Virus record (IMG/VR): IMGVR_UViG_3300015241_000016
Location: 1 to 64,000 of that record
Source of the DNA: a virus
Strand: one strand, 5' to 3'
DNA: 64,000 bases
Shown here: positions 23,612-34,181 of the stretch, piece by piece
Layout of the letters: each line of letters opens with the position of its first letter
Position numbering within the stretch: position 1 is the stretch's first letter
Translations under genes and position numbers: made by a program
The notes under the pieces: generated by a model
What the model saw: only the letters and a program-made list of their open reading frames with translations
The model's database searches: none
What the model was told of the DNA's origin: nothing

Positions 23612-26600
23612 TTATTGAGGATCTTCCTTATTTTGCTTGTAAATATCGGCTATTTCTTCATCCAGTTCTTTTAATTTAGCCGACCGCTGCTCTTCCTTAT
23701 CCTTTTTGGACAAACTAATATTTGTCATTATTTCAGTTATTTCTTCTCGATATGCTTTCTGGGTTTTAACAGCGGCTTTATAGTACGCCTCTGAAAGTTC
23801 TTCTTTTTTGTCCCCGTATATTGTATGACCACCAATAGAAATATACTTTAAATGATCTGATAAATTGAATGCCTTACGTTTCATTGGATTGCCATCAACA
23901 TCTACATCCTCCCATTGACTAGCAGGCTTTAATCTATCCAATATTTTACCTCCCAAAAACGTAACTAATTCTGCCTGAGGGATAGAACCAACAACATGCT
24001 CTATTTGAGCTACTGCCGAATTGGTAGCCGACTCAACCGTCTCTTTCCCATCGATGATATTATTCCCATACACCTGAGATAGCCCTAAGCCCATCCCTAA
24101 AGGAGAAAAGGCTGCAGTATGTTCAATTACCTTTGCGGCCCATTCCGGCATCTTCCAATCACCAATCCTTATTTCAGAAGTTTTAATTTCGTCAATTCCT
24201 AAATCTTCATCTCTTTTCTTTTTCTTTAGGTCTTCGGCAGATTGTCCTTTATGCGCCCATCCTCCAAATGCAGCATGACCTAACAATCCTAAAGCATATA
24301 ATCCCATTCCAAAGCCTCCCTTTCTAAATGATCTTAAAATAGTAGCTGCTTTATCTGGATCAATTTTATTTAATTGCTCTTGTAACTCAGTTTTAAATTG
24401 TGCAGCATTTTCGGGAGTATATCCATCCTGCAACACTATTCCTTTAGCTTTGTAATATTCCCTTGCAGCCATTACACTGCTAGTGATGGCCCCTAAAGTA
24501 TATTCCATAATACCTTCTCTAATCATATTTACAGGAACTCGGGTAATGGCTACATCTGCTCGCATTAAATAAGCCAATCCCTCTCCAAGATGCCTGATTT
24601 TTGTATCATCCCTTCCTATTCTTTCCACCGCATTTGTCGCCTGATTCCAGGCATTCGTTATCCAATTCCCTTCTTGGTATTTACCACGTTCATAATCCAG
24701 ATAACTTGCATGACCTATTTCTATTATTTTTTCCGGCTTTGAAATATCTATCCCATTAGCCACTGCCCCTTCCAGACGGGCCATGAATCCACTAGCAAAT
24801 TGTGCTCTAGCAGAGAAGTTTTTTAAAGCACCATGCGATCTACCTACGAAATTTAATAGATATTGATAATTGTCTAGGCTTCTAAGTGATTTCCCATTAA
24901 GAATATTTTTCCCTCCCTCCCGGTCCCATGCCTCACGGTCAAAATCTCCAAACTGCCTTTCTATCTGTGAGGATCTGTGCAAAAGAACCGATATGCCTTC
25001 TTTGATGGAAGACCCAGCAATAAACTGGTAAACAGATTGCCCTATTGCATCTATCAAATCATTGTCTTTTTTTTCTTTCAGTTTTGACAATGTTTTTTCT
25101 TCCTCCTTAGAAACATCTTCTTTATTTCCTATTTTTTTATCGATTTCTCCTTTTAATTGATGATAATCTTTAGAAGACTGTTCATATTTATTGCTGGCAT
25201 CAGCATATCTTTTCTCCAATTGCTCTTGACTATACTGCCTAAGATACGCTTCATATGATTTTTTAATTGACTTAAGGCTTTGACTTTCTCCCCCTAATTT
25301 AGCCTGTTCGGTAATAGCCTTGGTAGTTTCAAATGGCAACGCAGCGAATCCTTTTCCAAGGGTAAGTTTAGTCAAAGCTTCCAATTGAGGTTTTATTACG
25401 GCAGACGCTCCAACTTTTAATAAAGTAAAAGGGCTTCCGATCATCTTGGCTACCATAGCTCCCCTCGCAAAATCAGCAATCCTTTTGAATTTAGACTTAT
25501 TTTCCTTTTCATAATCCCTCTTCTTATTTCGATAAAGTTGTTGTATAGCGCCCTTATCCCTTTCCAGTTTGATCAATTCGGCATCTGTCTTGGTAAGACC
25601 TACTACTGGTTCGTCCTCATATTCTCCTTTGGATATTTTCTGAAAATAAGACTCCATATCTCTTTTTGCCTTATCCTTTGCTCGTTGCAGTTTGATATCT
25701 TGGACAGATTCGTCTTTATCAGAAACAAATTTATCAATGACTTTTTGAAGAGCCTTGTTCAAGTCTCCTATTTTAGCCATATCTCCTGCGGTAGTCCGGG
25801 TAAATTCGCTTTTAACTGCTTTCAGAATGGACAGACCTCCATCTAATGTTTTTTCTTGACTAATAGCTGAATTTGGGTCTAACTTAATTTTAGAGGCGTC
25901 CAATTGACCTTTTAGCTTAATCAATGCTTTTTTAGTCGCTGAGGACAAGCTATCATCCTGTAGTTTATTGTCAATTGTCTTTCCTAAATCGTCAATCCGA
26001 TCATTGTGTGATTTTGCCCGTTGATCATAGGTTGCTTTGGTGTATTTATCTTCGGATGAAGTTTTAACATTCAGTAAATCCATTATAATCTTCTTCTCTT
26101 TTTCCTTAGCTTCAATATCCTTGTCGAATGGGGTTTTTGATTTATTACTTCCACGATGATATAACTCCTTCTTTTCTCTCAGGTCATTAATATCTTTTTC
26201 AAGTTTAGTAAGCTTAGTAAAGTTTTTTTCTGATTCCTTTAATGCGGTTTCTAATTCCTTTTTGGTAGGCTGCTTAAATTCATCTTCTTTAAGATAGGCT
26301 TTCCGTAAAGTGGATTCATCAACATTTGGAAGTACTTTTTTCAGTCCGGCTGTTGCCTCATCGATAATATCTTTGTTTTCGGTCAATCCTAAATGACTTT
26401 TTACATAATCCCGAATAAGATTCTTTGCTACCATATCATTAGTAATATCCGTAGCATTGTTTGACACTGCCAAATCCTTAATCTTGGCTAAAGATGTTTC
26501 CCGGATAGATTTTTCGTTGATTAACTTTTCGTCCAAACCGGCTTCTGTCAATCCTTTTCTTATATGAGTACGTAGTTCCTTTTCATCAATTCCATCCCCT

Positions 26601-29600
26601 TTAAACTTTTCGATAGCAGCCGAAATAATATCAGGAATACGTATATCTCCGGCTGCTATTTTATCAGCAATCCACCGGATAGCGTCGGCCACATTTTTTT
26701 GAATGTTAGCCCCCATCCTTTGCGTACCTTCTGGTAAATTAGCCTGACCAAACTTCTCAAATTTATCGGCAAATGTTTTAAGGCTTGCAGCTACTTTACC
26801 AGCCTTTTCCTTATTAAATTTTTCTGGTTTTGGGGCCTTCCCGGAATCTGCTTTAGCCTTTGCCAATTCTTTGTCGAACTTCTCCTGCATCTTTTGGATC
26901 TTCAATTCATTCTCAAGTTCCATTATAGCCCTTTCCTTTTCCCATTGTTCGGCTGTAAATTCTAAATCTTTTTCAGTAAGCTTCTCGCCTCCTTTTGATT
27001 TCATGAGATCCATCCTACGAATTTGTAAGCCATGTTCCGGATCATTGGATATTTCCGATTGGAGTATATTAAATGCCCGACCAGCTTCCCCCCCTGGATT
27101 TGTCACCCGGACAACATTGTATAAATCAGCATTTAGGTTGGCAAATTCAGTTTGAGCCGCCAGCCTTTGCATTAGATCAGCCGAATCCCATCCCTGTACA
27201 CTACCCATTCTCCGTAATGTCTCATTTTTGAATACATTAAAGACTGCATTATCTTCAGAGGTAGGGTTAAACAGTACTTTATTGTCCAATCTTGTCACGA
27301 ATTCATTTACTCTGGATTTCAAGGCATCATATAGTCCCTTATCCGGATACATAGTCTGAACATTCGATAACCCTTTTTCATATGTTTCGGACCATTTTAT
27401 TTTACCTTGCTTTTCGAACAATTCTTTTGCACCCTCTATCTCTCTGTTCTTTTCTTTTCGAACAGACGTAAATTCCTCCTTTGGACTTTCCTTTACTACT
27501 TTTGGTTTAGGAGATTCCGGAGGAGGGATTTCCCCAGCATCTTTACTTTCAGATTTCTCCTCTTCAGGCTTATTTACTGGCTCTTCTTTTTTGACTGATT
27601 CTCCCGAAACTTCTTCAGTATTGACAATTGGTTTTTCTTCGGGAGTTTCTGCAAGTCCTCCATTTTCAATTTCTTTTCGGGTTGGTTCGTCTGAGTTGAT
27701 GAACTCTTCGAGGGCTGGCTGCTCATTATTTTTGGATATTTCTTTTAAATGAATTTGATAGGCCAAATCTTCGGCAACGGGTCCGGTAAAAGTTCTGCGT
27801 TCTCCTTCTGGGGTTTTCATACGGACATTTACCACATTCCCATCCTTGTCATAAAGAATAGCATCGGTAGGATCTTGTCCCCTTGCTTCAAAAGGATTTA
27901 TGTAGGGTTTACCTCTTACCGTCAGGTTTCCCTCTGGATCGGTATCAACGACGGACTTTTCAGTTCCGATACCCAATTCTTTAGCGGACTTGTCGCCTAG
28001 TTTATCAGCATTGCCTATCTCATATTCCTTATTAGTTCCTTCCTCCTTGAATATTATAGATTGCCCATCCTGAGATAGTATTCCTTTCTTTCCTTTATAG
28101 GTGACAGGCTTGCCAATCATTTCGCTTATAGTAATATTATCTTCCGGACTGGCTTTTAATTCAGTCCGTTTATCGTCGATCATTTTATCCTGTTCGGCCT
28201 CACTCAACTTAGAAAACTTTTCTTTTTCTTCGGGAGTAAAAAAGTCTGATTGTGAAAAATAATCATCCCTAATATTAGGCTTATATTCTCCTTCAGGAGG
28301 TTTGCCCGGTGTCGACTCTTTTTTGGCTTCAGTTGGTTCAGCCTTTTCTTCCAGTGGATACATAACCTTTGCTAGGTCTACAATATCATCCCCATATGCT
28401 ATTCTTGCTTCAATTTCAGCATCCGGACGTAGTGAAATAGATCCGTCGGCATTCCTACCTAAAGCCTGATCAGAAACATCCTTAAAGAATGTCTCCGGAT
28501 TCTTTTTAGCCACCTCATAATAAACTCCTAACTTTTCTTTATTTTCTTCGATAAGATTAAGAGAATGTTCTTCAATGCCTTTCCCCTCAACTACAGATTC
28601 ATTCTTTGCCTCTACATGTTCTTTATACTTCTGTGAAAAGTCCTTATCATCACTGGAATGGACTCCTTCAACAGTCTGATCAATAATCCATTTGCCTATG
28701 GTTCCTTCCTGATCTAAAACCTTGAATGATTTATCAGACATAAATATAGGCTGCCCCTGATCATTGGTCAGGTAATGGTATTTTGCTTCTCCATTGGAAA
28801 CTGCCTTTGCCTGTTCCCTATACTCTTTTGCCTTATCAGAATAAAGGGATGAAAGGCTTTTATTGTCTTTATTCTGTTCGGCCAAGAAATCGTGTTGATC
28901 TGCAAGGGCCAAATTATGGGCTTGGTATAAATCATTTATTTTAGCGGGATCAAGATTAGCGGATTTTATATTCCTATCTAAATTGACGCTGTATAAAAGC
29001 TGATTCTTAGTATCAGACAATTGCCTTTGCCCGGCTTCATCCAATGTGATAGGGTCCGTATTAAATATATGTAATTTCAATGCGTCCCGTAAGAAGTTCC
29101 CACTACCGGACATTTCTTGCTGTAAGGCATAGTTCTGAGGGATAAGGTTTCTAAATTCTCCTTCGGATGTGTGGATCATTTTAGCCCAATTATCCACAGA
29201 TTTCATATAATCCCCGGGTGCATGTAAAAGAGACAATCCCCCACCTACGACCATTCCGTTTATCAAATTGTCTTTGAAGTCTTTAGACTGCATATAGTCC
29301 CAAAAGTCAGTCTTTTCTCCTTTCGCTTCCTTCATATTGGCATAGCTTTCATATCCCTGCCATGTAAAGAAAGGCTGGGCAATAGCGGCTCCTGCCAATC
29401 CTTTACCTGCTGTTGCCAATAAAGAAGGTTTAGCTATATTCTTAGCCTTTAAAAGAGTACCGGACGTAGCGGCCATCATTAGGACATTAGGGAGAATGCT
29501 ACGCTCCATATCTCTTGCCATAAAATGAGAGGCATCCTCTTCTGTCAACATATTTCCCTGTGCATCTCTTGTGTTTAGGAGTTGATTATACGTTTCAAGA

Positions 29601-31471
29601 CCTCCCTGAGCGGTAAAGAGACCAGCATTAGCCAACCATGATACATAATGAGGTATCCCCTCTCCTTCTGTAACAGAACTTACGGCAACAGCACCAGCAA
29701 TTACTGGCACCATTGAACCTATTTTAGACATCCAAAAATTGGGATCTTTTAGGGATTCCAAACCTTTCCAATTCCAGGTAGCAGCTATATCCGATTGACT
29801 GATGCTTGGTGCGGCTATTTCTTTTGCCTCAAAATTCCTTACGTTTTCTCCTCCCCACTGTGTTTTATTGAAAATGAACTTTGAAAATCCGGCTGCAAGC
29901 CCATTAGTGGATTCTACCAATGATCCTAAAAAAGCTCCATACTTCTTGGCTTCCTGATTGGATTGCTTCATTGAGGCTGCTACCTGTTCACCACCAATCC
30001 TTTTAGCAATATCATCCATCCCCTCTTGATATCCCTCCATCATATTGGTATACTGGTCTTCCGAAAGACCGGCCACACCAACCCTTCCATCTTTGTATAC
30101 GGTAAGATTAGGGTTATGTGTTCTCAGACCTTGTATAAGATAATCTTGATATTGCGTTTGGGTACGTTCATTTATTTTCTTTATTTCATTGTCGTAATTA
30201 TCCTTTATTTTTTTCAATGCCGGATGCTGTAACACTTCCGCATCTATTTGTTTTCTCGCTACGGCATCTGTCATAGTGCCATCATGGACACGCTGAGCAT
30301 ATTTATGAGCAATTGACACATAATCCTGATTTTGATTAAAAATTCCATTATCAGCATTATAATATCTCTGCCCCGTCTTCATAAACTCCTTGTCCCTTTC
30401 TGTATTCACTCTCGCTTTTACGGCATCTACATTCTCTTTGGAGAAATATTCATTAGCCTTTTTTTGAGCCGTGAATGCTTCTTTAATCTGAGGATTTTTA
30501 GAAATATAATCCTGAGTGAATTTATCTTGTTCTTTTAGGACAGGAACCTTATTCAATTCGTCAACGACTGATTTAGTAAGGTCAAAATAGGTACGCTCTT
30601 TTTTATCTAGATCTCCGGACACTTGTGCATTAACAACATCATCTCCTTTTTTATTCATAATGCTGTCAACATTTTTAGCTATATATTCGACAGATTTAGG
30701 AGTGAGTTTATGGGTTTCAGAATCCCATTTTAAAGGCATGTCTATTGAAATAATATCTGAACTGCCATTAGGGTATTTAGTTTCATTGTCATAAATTTCG
30801 GTCCAAGTGGCTCCCGAAAATCGTTCTTTTAAATTATCTAACAATTCAGGGACTATCCTTTCTTTCTGGGCATCATATGATTTCTGTATTTTTGAACGGA
30901 CAATAGATTCTTGTCCTTTTAAATCCTGCATTTGCTTATCATAATCCTGAATATCTCCGACCATAGATTGACGGGTAGATAATTCATCCATTTTCTTTTG
31001 TAAATCATGCTGATCTTTTACTGCCTTTATAATATTTACGACAATTGGAGCAGTAGATGCCTTTTTAAGATTGGCCCCTTTGTTATTGATAAGATCGGAT
31101 ATCTGAGCAGATGTTAATCCATTCCAGTCTTTTTTATCCGAAGAACCGCTACTAGTAGCTTCGATATCTTCTTGAGTAAGTGTATTGTTTTTATAGTTCT
31201 TCTGAATCTGTTTTCCTTGTTGTAAACTTGAATCCGAAGTATTTACAGGTTGCTCCGTTTTCTGAGCAGGTATAGAATCCGAAGGAGAAACTGAGGAAAT
31301 GGAAGCGTCTTTTTTTTTTACTTCCTGCATTGGTTTTGCGGCATCAAATGCAGGTTTCTTCCCATTTACCTTAACAGGTTCAAATGGTTTATTAGGATCA
31401 AATGAAGGCTTCTTTTTAGGAGGCTGTACCTGATCAGTCTGAATGTCTTCTATGTTTTTTTCTGTTGCCAT
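23612..31471 (-). CDS. Giant internal virion / ejection protein
   Basis: 2,619 residues, the largest gene. The N-terminus is low-complexity and Lys/Pro-rich, then long helical/coiled-coil stretches. Residues about 570-780 contain several hydrophobic helices (SMVPVIAGAVAVSS, VLMMAATSGTLL, MVVGGGLSLLHAP). Around 1,115-1,150 is a KOW/SH3-like segment (GKPVTYKGKKGILSQDG). A Pro/Glu/Lys linker follows, more coiled coil, and hydrophobic helices near 2,310-2,400. Membrane-active helices in a giant soluble protein fit ejection proteins that build a channel across the host envelope, like T7 gp16 or the 'cargo' proteins of crAss-like virions. No catalytic motif is convincing. It starts by TAATG-type overlap with the 491-aa gene. 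Confidence 0.65.
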   Translation of the reverse strand: MATEKNIEDIQTDQVQPPKKKPSFDPNKPFEPVKVNGKKPAFDAAKPMQEVKKKDASISSVSPSDSIPAQKTEQPVNTSDSSLQQGKQIQKNYKNNTLTQEDIEATSSGSSDKKDWNGLTSAQISDLINNKGANLKKASTAPIVVNIIKAVKDQHDLQKKMDELSTRQSMVGDIQDYDKQMQDLKGQESIVRSKIQKSYDAQKERIVPELLDNLKERFSGATWTEIYDNETKYPNGSSDIISIDMPLKWDSETHKLTPKSVEYIAKNVDSIMNKKGDDVVNAQVSGDLDKKERTYFDLTKSVVDELNKVPVLKEQDKFTQDYISKNPQIKEAFTAQKKANEYFSKENVDAVKARVNTERDKEFMKTGQRYYNADNGIFNQNQDYVSIAHKYAQRVHDGTMTDAVARKQIDAEVLQHPALKKIKDNYDNEIKKINERTQTQYQDYLIQGLRTHNPNLTVYKDGRVGVAGLSEDQYTNMMEGYQEGMDDIAKRIGGEQVAASMKQSNQEAKKYGAFLGSLVESTNGLAAGFSKFIFNKTQWGGENVRNFEAKEIAAPSISQSDIAATWNWKGLESLKDPNFWMSKIGSMVPVIAGAVAVSSVTEGEGIPHYVSWLANAGLFTAQGGLETYNQLLNTRDAQGNMLTEEDASHFMARDMERSILPNVLMMAATSGTLLKAKNIAKPSLLATAGKGLAGAAIAQPFFTWQGYESYANMKEAKGEKTDFWDYMQSKDFKDNLINGMVVGGGLSLLHAPGDYMKSVDNWAKMIHTSEGEFRNLIPQNYALQQEMSGSGNFLRDALKLHIFNTDPITLDEAGQRQLSDTKNQLLYSVNLDRNIKSANLDPAKINDLYQAHNLALADQHDFLAEQNKDNKSLSSLYSDKAKEYREQAKAVSNGEAKYHYLTNDQGQPIFMSDKSFKVLDQEGTIGKWIIDQTVEGVHSSDDKDFSQKYKEHVEAKNESVVEGKGIEEHSLNLIEENKEKLGVYYEVAKKNPETFFKDVSDQALGRNADGSISLRPDAEIEARIAYGDDIVDLAKVMYPLEEKAEPTEAKKESTPGKPPEGEYKPNIRDDYFSQSDFFTPEEKEKFSKLSEAEQDKMIDDKRTELKASPEDNITISEMIGKPVTYKGKKGILSQDGQSIIFKEEGTNKEYEIGNADKLGDKSAKELGIGTEKSVVDTDPEGNLTVRGKPYINPFEARGQDPTDAILYDKDGNVVNVRMKTPEGERRTFTGPVAEDLAYQIHLKEISKNNEQPALEEFINSDEPTRKEIENGGLAETPEEKPIVNTEEVSGESVKKEEPVNKPEEEKSESKDAGEIPPPESPKPKVVKESPKEEFTSVRKEKNREIEGAKELFEKQGKIKWSETYEKGLSNVQTMYPDKGLYDALKSRVNEFVTRLDNKVLFNPTSEDNAVFNVFKNETLRRMGSVQGWDSADLMQRLAAQTEFANLNADLYNVVRVTNPGGEAGRAFNILQSEISNDPEHGLQIRRMDLMKSKGGEKLTEKDLEFTAEQWEKERAIMELENELKIQKMQEKFDKELAKAKADSGKAPKPEKFNKEKAGKVAASLKTFADKFEKFGQANLPEGTQRMGANIQKNVADAIRWIADKIAAGDIRIPDIISAAIEKFKGDGIDEKELRTHIRKGLTEAGLDEKLINEKSIRETSLAKIKDLAVSNNATDITNDMVAKNLIRDYVKSHLGLTENKDIIDEATAGLKKVLPNVDESTLRKAYLKEDEFKQPTKKELETALKESEKNFTKLTKLEKDINDLREKKELYHRGSNKSKTPFDKDIEAKEKEKKIIMDLLNVKTSSEDKYTKATYDQRAKSHNDRIDDLGKTIDNKLQDDSLSSATKKALIKLKGQLDASKIKLDPNSAISQEKTLDGGLSILKAVKSEFTRTTAGDMAKIGDLNKALQKVIDKFVSDKDESVQDIKLQRAKDKAKRDMESYFQKISKGEYEDEPVVGLTKTDAELIKLERDKGAIQQLYRNKKRDYEKENKSKFKRIADFARGAMVAKMIGSPFTLLKVGASAVIKPQLEALTKLTLGKGFAALPFETTKAITEQAKLGGESQSLKSIKKSYEAYLRQYSQEQLEKRYADASNKYEQSSKDYHQLKGEIDKKIGNKEDVSKEEEKTLSKLKEKKDNDLIDAIGQSVYQFIAGSSIKEGISVLLHRSSQIERQFGDFDREAWDREGGKNILNGKSLRSLDNYQYLLNFVGRSHGALKNFSARAQFASGFMARLEGAVANGIDISKPEKIIEIGHASYLDYERGKYQEGNWITNAWNQATNAVERIGRDDTKIRHLGEGLAYLMRADVAITRVPVNMIREGIMEYTLGAITSSVMAAREYYKAKGIVLQDGYTPENAAQFKTELQEQLNKIDPDKAATILRSFRKGGFGMGLYALGLLGHAAFGGWAHKGQSAEDLKKKKRDEDLGIDEIKTSEIRIGDWKMPEWAAKVIEHTAAFSPLGMGLGLSQVYGNNIIDGKETVESATNSAVAQIEHVVGSIPQAELVTFLGGKILDRLKPASQWEDVDVDGNPMKRKAFNLSDHLKYISIGGHTIYGDKKEELSEAYYKAAVKTQKAYREEITEIMTNISLSKKDKEEQRSAKLKELDEEIADIYKQNKEDPQ

Positions 31472-32946
31472 TATTCGTATTTACCCGTGGAAGGATTCCA
31501 TGTATAAGTGTATCCACCTTGCTGAACTGTTTCTGATTGCCCTTCAGGTAATGGAAATTCTTCTTCTGATTCATCTCCACTTTCTTCGTCAGGAGCATTT
31601 ATTTCTTTTTCTGTAGCTGACACTCCCAATGTTTCCTTTCCAAACCTTGCTGTAAACTCTGTCTTTGAAAAGGTCTTTGTTTTTTTATCATCAATCCCAG
31701 AATTTGGATCTCCTTTCTTTTTATAAAAAACAGCTTTCATTTTCTCTCCGTCTTCACTCACCAAAATATCATCTGGGTTGACTTGTTTTTTGAGAGCGCC
31801 TTCTATATGACCATACGCTTTTAAAGTAGGTTCGGAAACTCCTATTTTATAATAGGTGCCTTCGGAGGTAGGAACTGGCGTTCCTGTTTTGGCATCATCT
31901 ACCATTTTTCCTACCATTACCTTTAATGCTCCTATCTTACCATATTTGCTCTCGCCACGTAATTTAGATTTTAATTTTTCAACCTCTTTGGCCCCCCCTA
32001 TTTTCATGCTCTCAATGGCCTTATCAAAACCAAATTTCAGGTTCATTTCCTGTATTTTAGCTTTGTTTTTAAACCCTTGAATAGCGAAAGGATCTCCTAC
32101 CTGTTTGGTGCTTTCAATTTGATCCGGCTTTTTCCACGGCATTACTGTTTCATCATAGAATCCCTTTACTGGGTCTTGCGGATATTTTTTTTGATATATT
32201 TGTTGTAATTGAGGGGGAAGAGACTTGAATCTATCAGCAACCTGTGAACTTATTATTACCCCTCTTTGATCAGGGCTATTATACATTTGATCGGCCAATG
32301 TCCTGTATTGCTTTTCATCATATCTTATTCCGGATACAGTATTCAAATATTTTCCATCAGGAGACAACCCAGTTTGCGCGAATTTCTGAGGAATTATAGC
32401 ATTAATTTGATTCCCTATCTCCTGAGGGTTATACAGAGAAGGAAGTTTTAAAGAATATGCCTTTCTTGTTCCTAATGGCTGTTTTAGATATCCATCCAAA
32501 AGAGATTTATTGTCCGATATATTCAAAGTAGGATCTCTATCAACATACATTCTATGGGCATCATTGAATATCTTGTCTTGAACGCTCTGGGTAGACAATC
32601 CCCTAAGTTCTCCTATGCCTTTTTCAACATCAGCCATTTTACCACCAAAAAATCCTTGAGGATCATCTGCTATTTTTTTGAATATTTCGGCAGATTTTTT
32701 CTCTAATAAAGGTCGGTCCTCTTGTGCTACCGGCATCCCCTTCATTTCTCCCAACTCTTTGAAAGTATCTTTCAGTCTTTCAGAGAAAACAGCATATTTC
32801 CTCCAATCATTTTCCGCTTTCTGTTGAGCGAATTGATTGGCGTATTTAGCAATAGCACTACTATCTGTCACTACGGCAGGCGTTCCGGTTCCCCTTTCCG
32901 GATCAACGGAAATATTCGTAATTTCTGATAAAGTAGGTTCTGCCAT
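31471..32946 (-). CDS. Internal virion (cargo) protein
   Basis: 491 residues, soluble, Lys/Glu-rich, with an acidic C-terminus (NAPDEESGDESEEEFPLPEG). Long helical regions (ANQFAQQKAENDWRKYAVF, MNLKFGFDKAIESMKIGG). Positioned between a T7 gp14-like protein and the giant ejection protein, and sharing its last base with the next start, it probably belongs to the injected protein set. Not recognised individually. Confidence 0.55.
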   Translation of the reverse strand: MAEPTLSEITNISVDPERGTGTPAVVTDSSAIAKYANQFAQQKAENDWRKYAVFSERLKDTFKELGEMKGMPVAQEDRPLLEKKSAEIFKKIADDPQGFFGGKMADVEKGIGELRGLSTQSVQDKIFNDAHRMYVDRDPTLNISDNKSLLDGYLKQPLGTRKAYSLKLPSLYNPQEIGNQINAIIPQKFAQTGLSPDGKYLNTVSGIRYDEKQYRTLADQMYNSPDQRGVIISSQVADRFKSLPPQLQQIYQKKYPQDPVKGFYDETVMPWKKPDQIESTKQVGDPFAIQGFKNKAKIQEMNLKFGFDKAIESMKIGGAKEVEKLKSKLRGESKYGKIGALKVMVGKMVDDAKTGTPVPTSEGTYYKIGVSEPTLKAYGHIEGALKKQVNPDDILVSEDGEKMKAVFYKKKGDPNSGIDDKKTKTFSKTEFTARFGKETLGVSATEKEINAPDEESGDESEEEFPLPEGQSETVQQGGYTYTWNPSTGKYE

Positions 32947-32949
32947 CGA

Positions 32950-33714
32950 TTATACGCTTAACGGATAAAGTGAAGTATTTGACATATCATCTGCATTCTG
33001 TATTCCTCCTGATCCTGCATTTGGATTCAAGGTTGGAGATGGAGCAGCACCCGTTCCACCGATAGCAGCCGTTTGAGGCTTAGTCCATCTGTCCGCTGTA
33101 TATGGATCTTCAATACCCACCTTTTGTTTAGCAAATAAATTTTTCAATAAACTTGAATTTTGATTCGCTGTAGCAAATGATGTTAAGGAGCCATACCCCG
33201 TATTTATCGCGTCTTGAACATTCAGCGCATCAGCGGCCCGGCGTTCAGTCAATTCCTTCAGTTTATTCTCATAAGGCTGATATTCATTGACAGCCCATTG
33301 TGTCGTCTTCTGGCCTGCCAAATCTTTATTGGCGTTCATATAATACTGGATATTCTTTTGGTGCATTTCAGCATCCTGAGCGCCTATAGCACCTAAACTA
33401 CTTTGATACCCTTGTAATAGACGCGACACATCATTAACACCACCGCCTCCGGCCTCTACGGATGAAAGGCTTGTTCCAAGACCTCGTTGAGCTTCTGTAG
33501 TCAGAAAATTCTTCGTATCTCCCGATAAACCCTGACCAGCTTGCCCAGCAGCTATATTTTGATTTTTATAATATTCAGATTGAACCTGTTCGAAAGGCTT
33601 TTTAAGAGATTCGGCCTCTGCTCTATCCTTTTTAGCCTGTTGGCTGGCTTTTACTCCTTTATAAATCGAGGTGCCGATGCCAACTACAGCGGTTCCCGCA
33701 GCGACGTAACTCAT
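32950..33714 (-). CDS. T7 gp14-like internal virion protein
   Basis: 254 residues. The N-terminus (YVAAGTAVVGIGTSIYKGV) is a hydrophobic Gly/Ala helix followed by a charged coil (KASQQAKKDRAEAE) and Gln/Ala/Gly-rich helices, the pattern of the small ejection protein of podophages that inserts in the outer membrane. It is encoded just before the larger internal proteins, as in T7-like order. Confidence 0.6.
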   Translation of the reverse strand: MSYVAAGTAVVGIGTSIYKGVKASQQAKKDRAEAESLKKPFEQVQSEYYKNQNIAAGQAGQGLSGDTKNFLTTEAQRGLGTSLSSVEAGGGGVNDVSRLLQGYQSSLGAIGAQDAEMHQKNIQYYMNANKDLAGQKTTQWAVNEYQPYENKLKELTERRAADALNVQDAINTGYGSLTSFATANQNSSLLKNLFAKQKVGIEDPYTADRWTKPQTAAIGGTGAAPSPTLNPNAGSGGIQNADDMSNTSLYPLSV

Positions 33715-33731
33715 TGGTTTTTAATTAAATT

Positions 33732-34181
33732 TTAATTCATTTCTTCTTCAAAAAAGAGTGGTGGAAACAATATCCGATCTTCAATCTTTTTGACTGCCTT
33801 ATCAAGAGCCTCTTGACTGCTATCCTCTGGTTGTTCCTCTGGTAAAATAGCATGTGTGGTTGTCCAAATACATTCCTCTTTTATAACTAGGATTCGCCGC
33901 GTCCCTGGCTTCGTAACCCCTAAAAAAGGAGCCTCTAAGATATTCCACTCATTATCCGTTTTAACTGATACAACACCTTTGAAAATATTGAAGGGGTGCT
34001 CTGTCTTATGGACTCTACTTACAATAACTGAATCAACCGGCATAATGATCCCCCTGACATAAATACCCGGAGTAAATAGATGAATCCATTTGCAATCTGC
34101 TTCATCCATCTCTCTAAGAGTTAATTCCAACGCATCTACTGAGCTTGAAATATTAGGCAATATGTCTTTAATTTCTTCCAT
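33732..34181 (-). CDS. Cupin-like phage structural protein
   Basis: 149 residues. IHLFTPGIYVRGIIMPVDSVIVSRVHKTEHPFNIFKGVVSV and APFLGVTKPGTRRILVIKEECIWTTTH (shown in part) follow the double-stranded beta-helix pattern of a small phage cupin family, including the His residues that often bind metal. The acidic C-terminus is helical. Its location between tail-barrel and internal proteins suggests a minor virion component. It shares a base overlap with the endonuclease gene upstream. Confidence 0.55.
   Translation of the reverse strand: MEEIKDILPNISSSVDALELTLREMDEADCKWIHLFTPGIYVRGIIMPVDSVIVSRVHKTEHPFNIFKGVVSVKTDNEWNILEAPFLGVTKPGTRRILVIKEECIWTTTHAILPEEQPEDSSQEALDKAVKKIEDRILFPPLFFEEEMN

Noticed and set aside
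23612-31471. Virion RNA polymerase in the giant protein (a DVDVDG string near the C-terminus)
   Set aside because: The string stands in a non-catalytic context near a helical C-terminus; no double-psi barrel motifs are visible around it.
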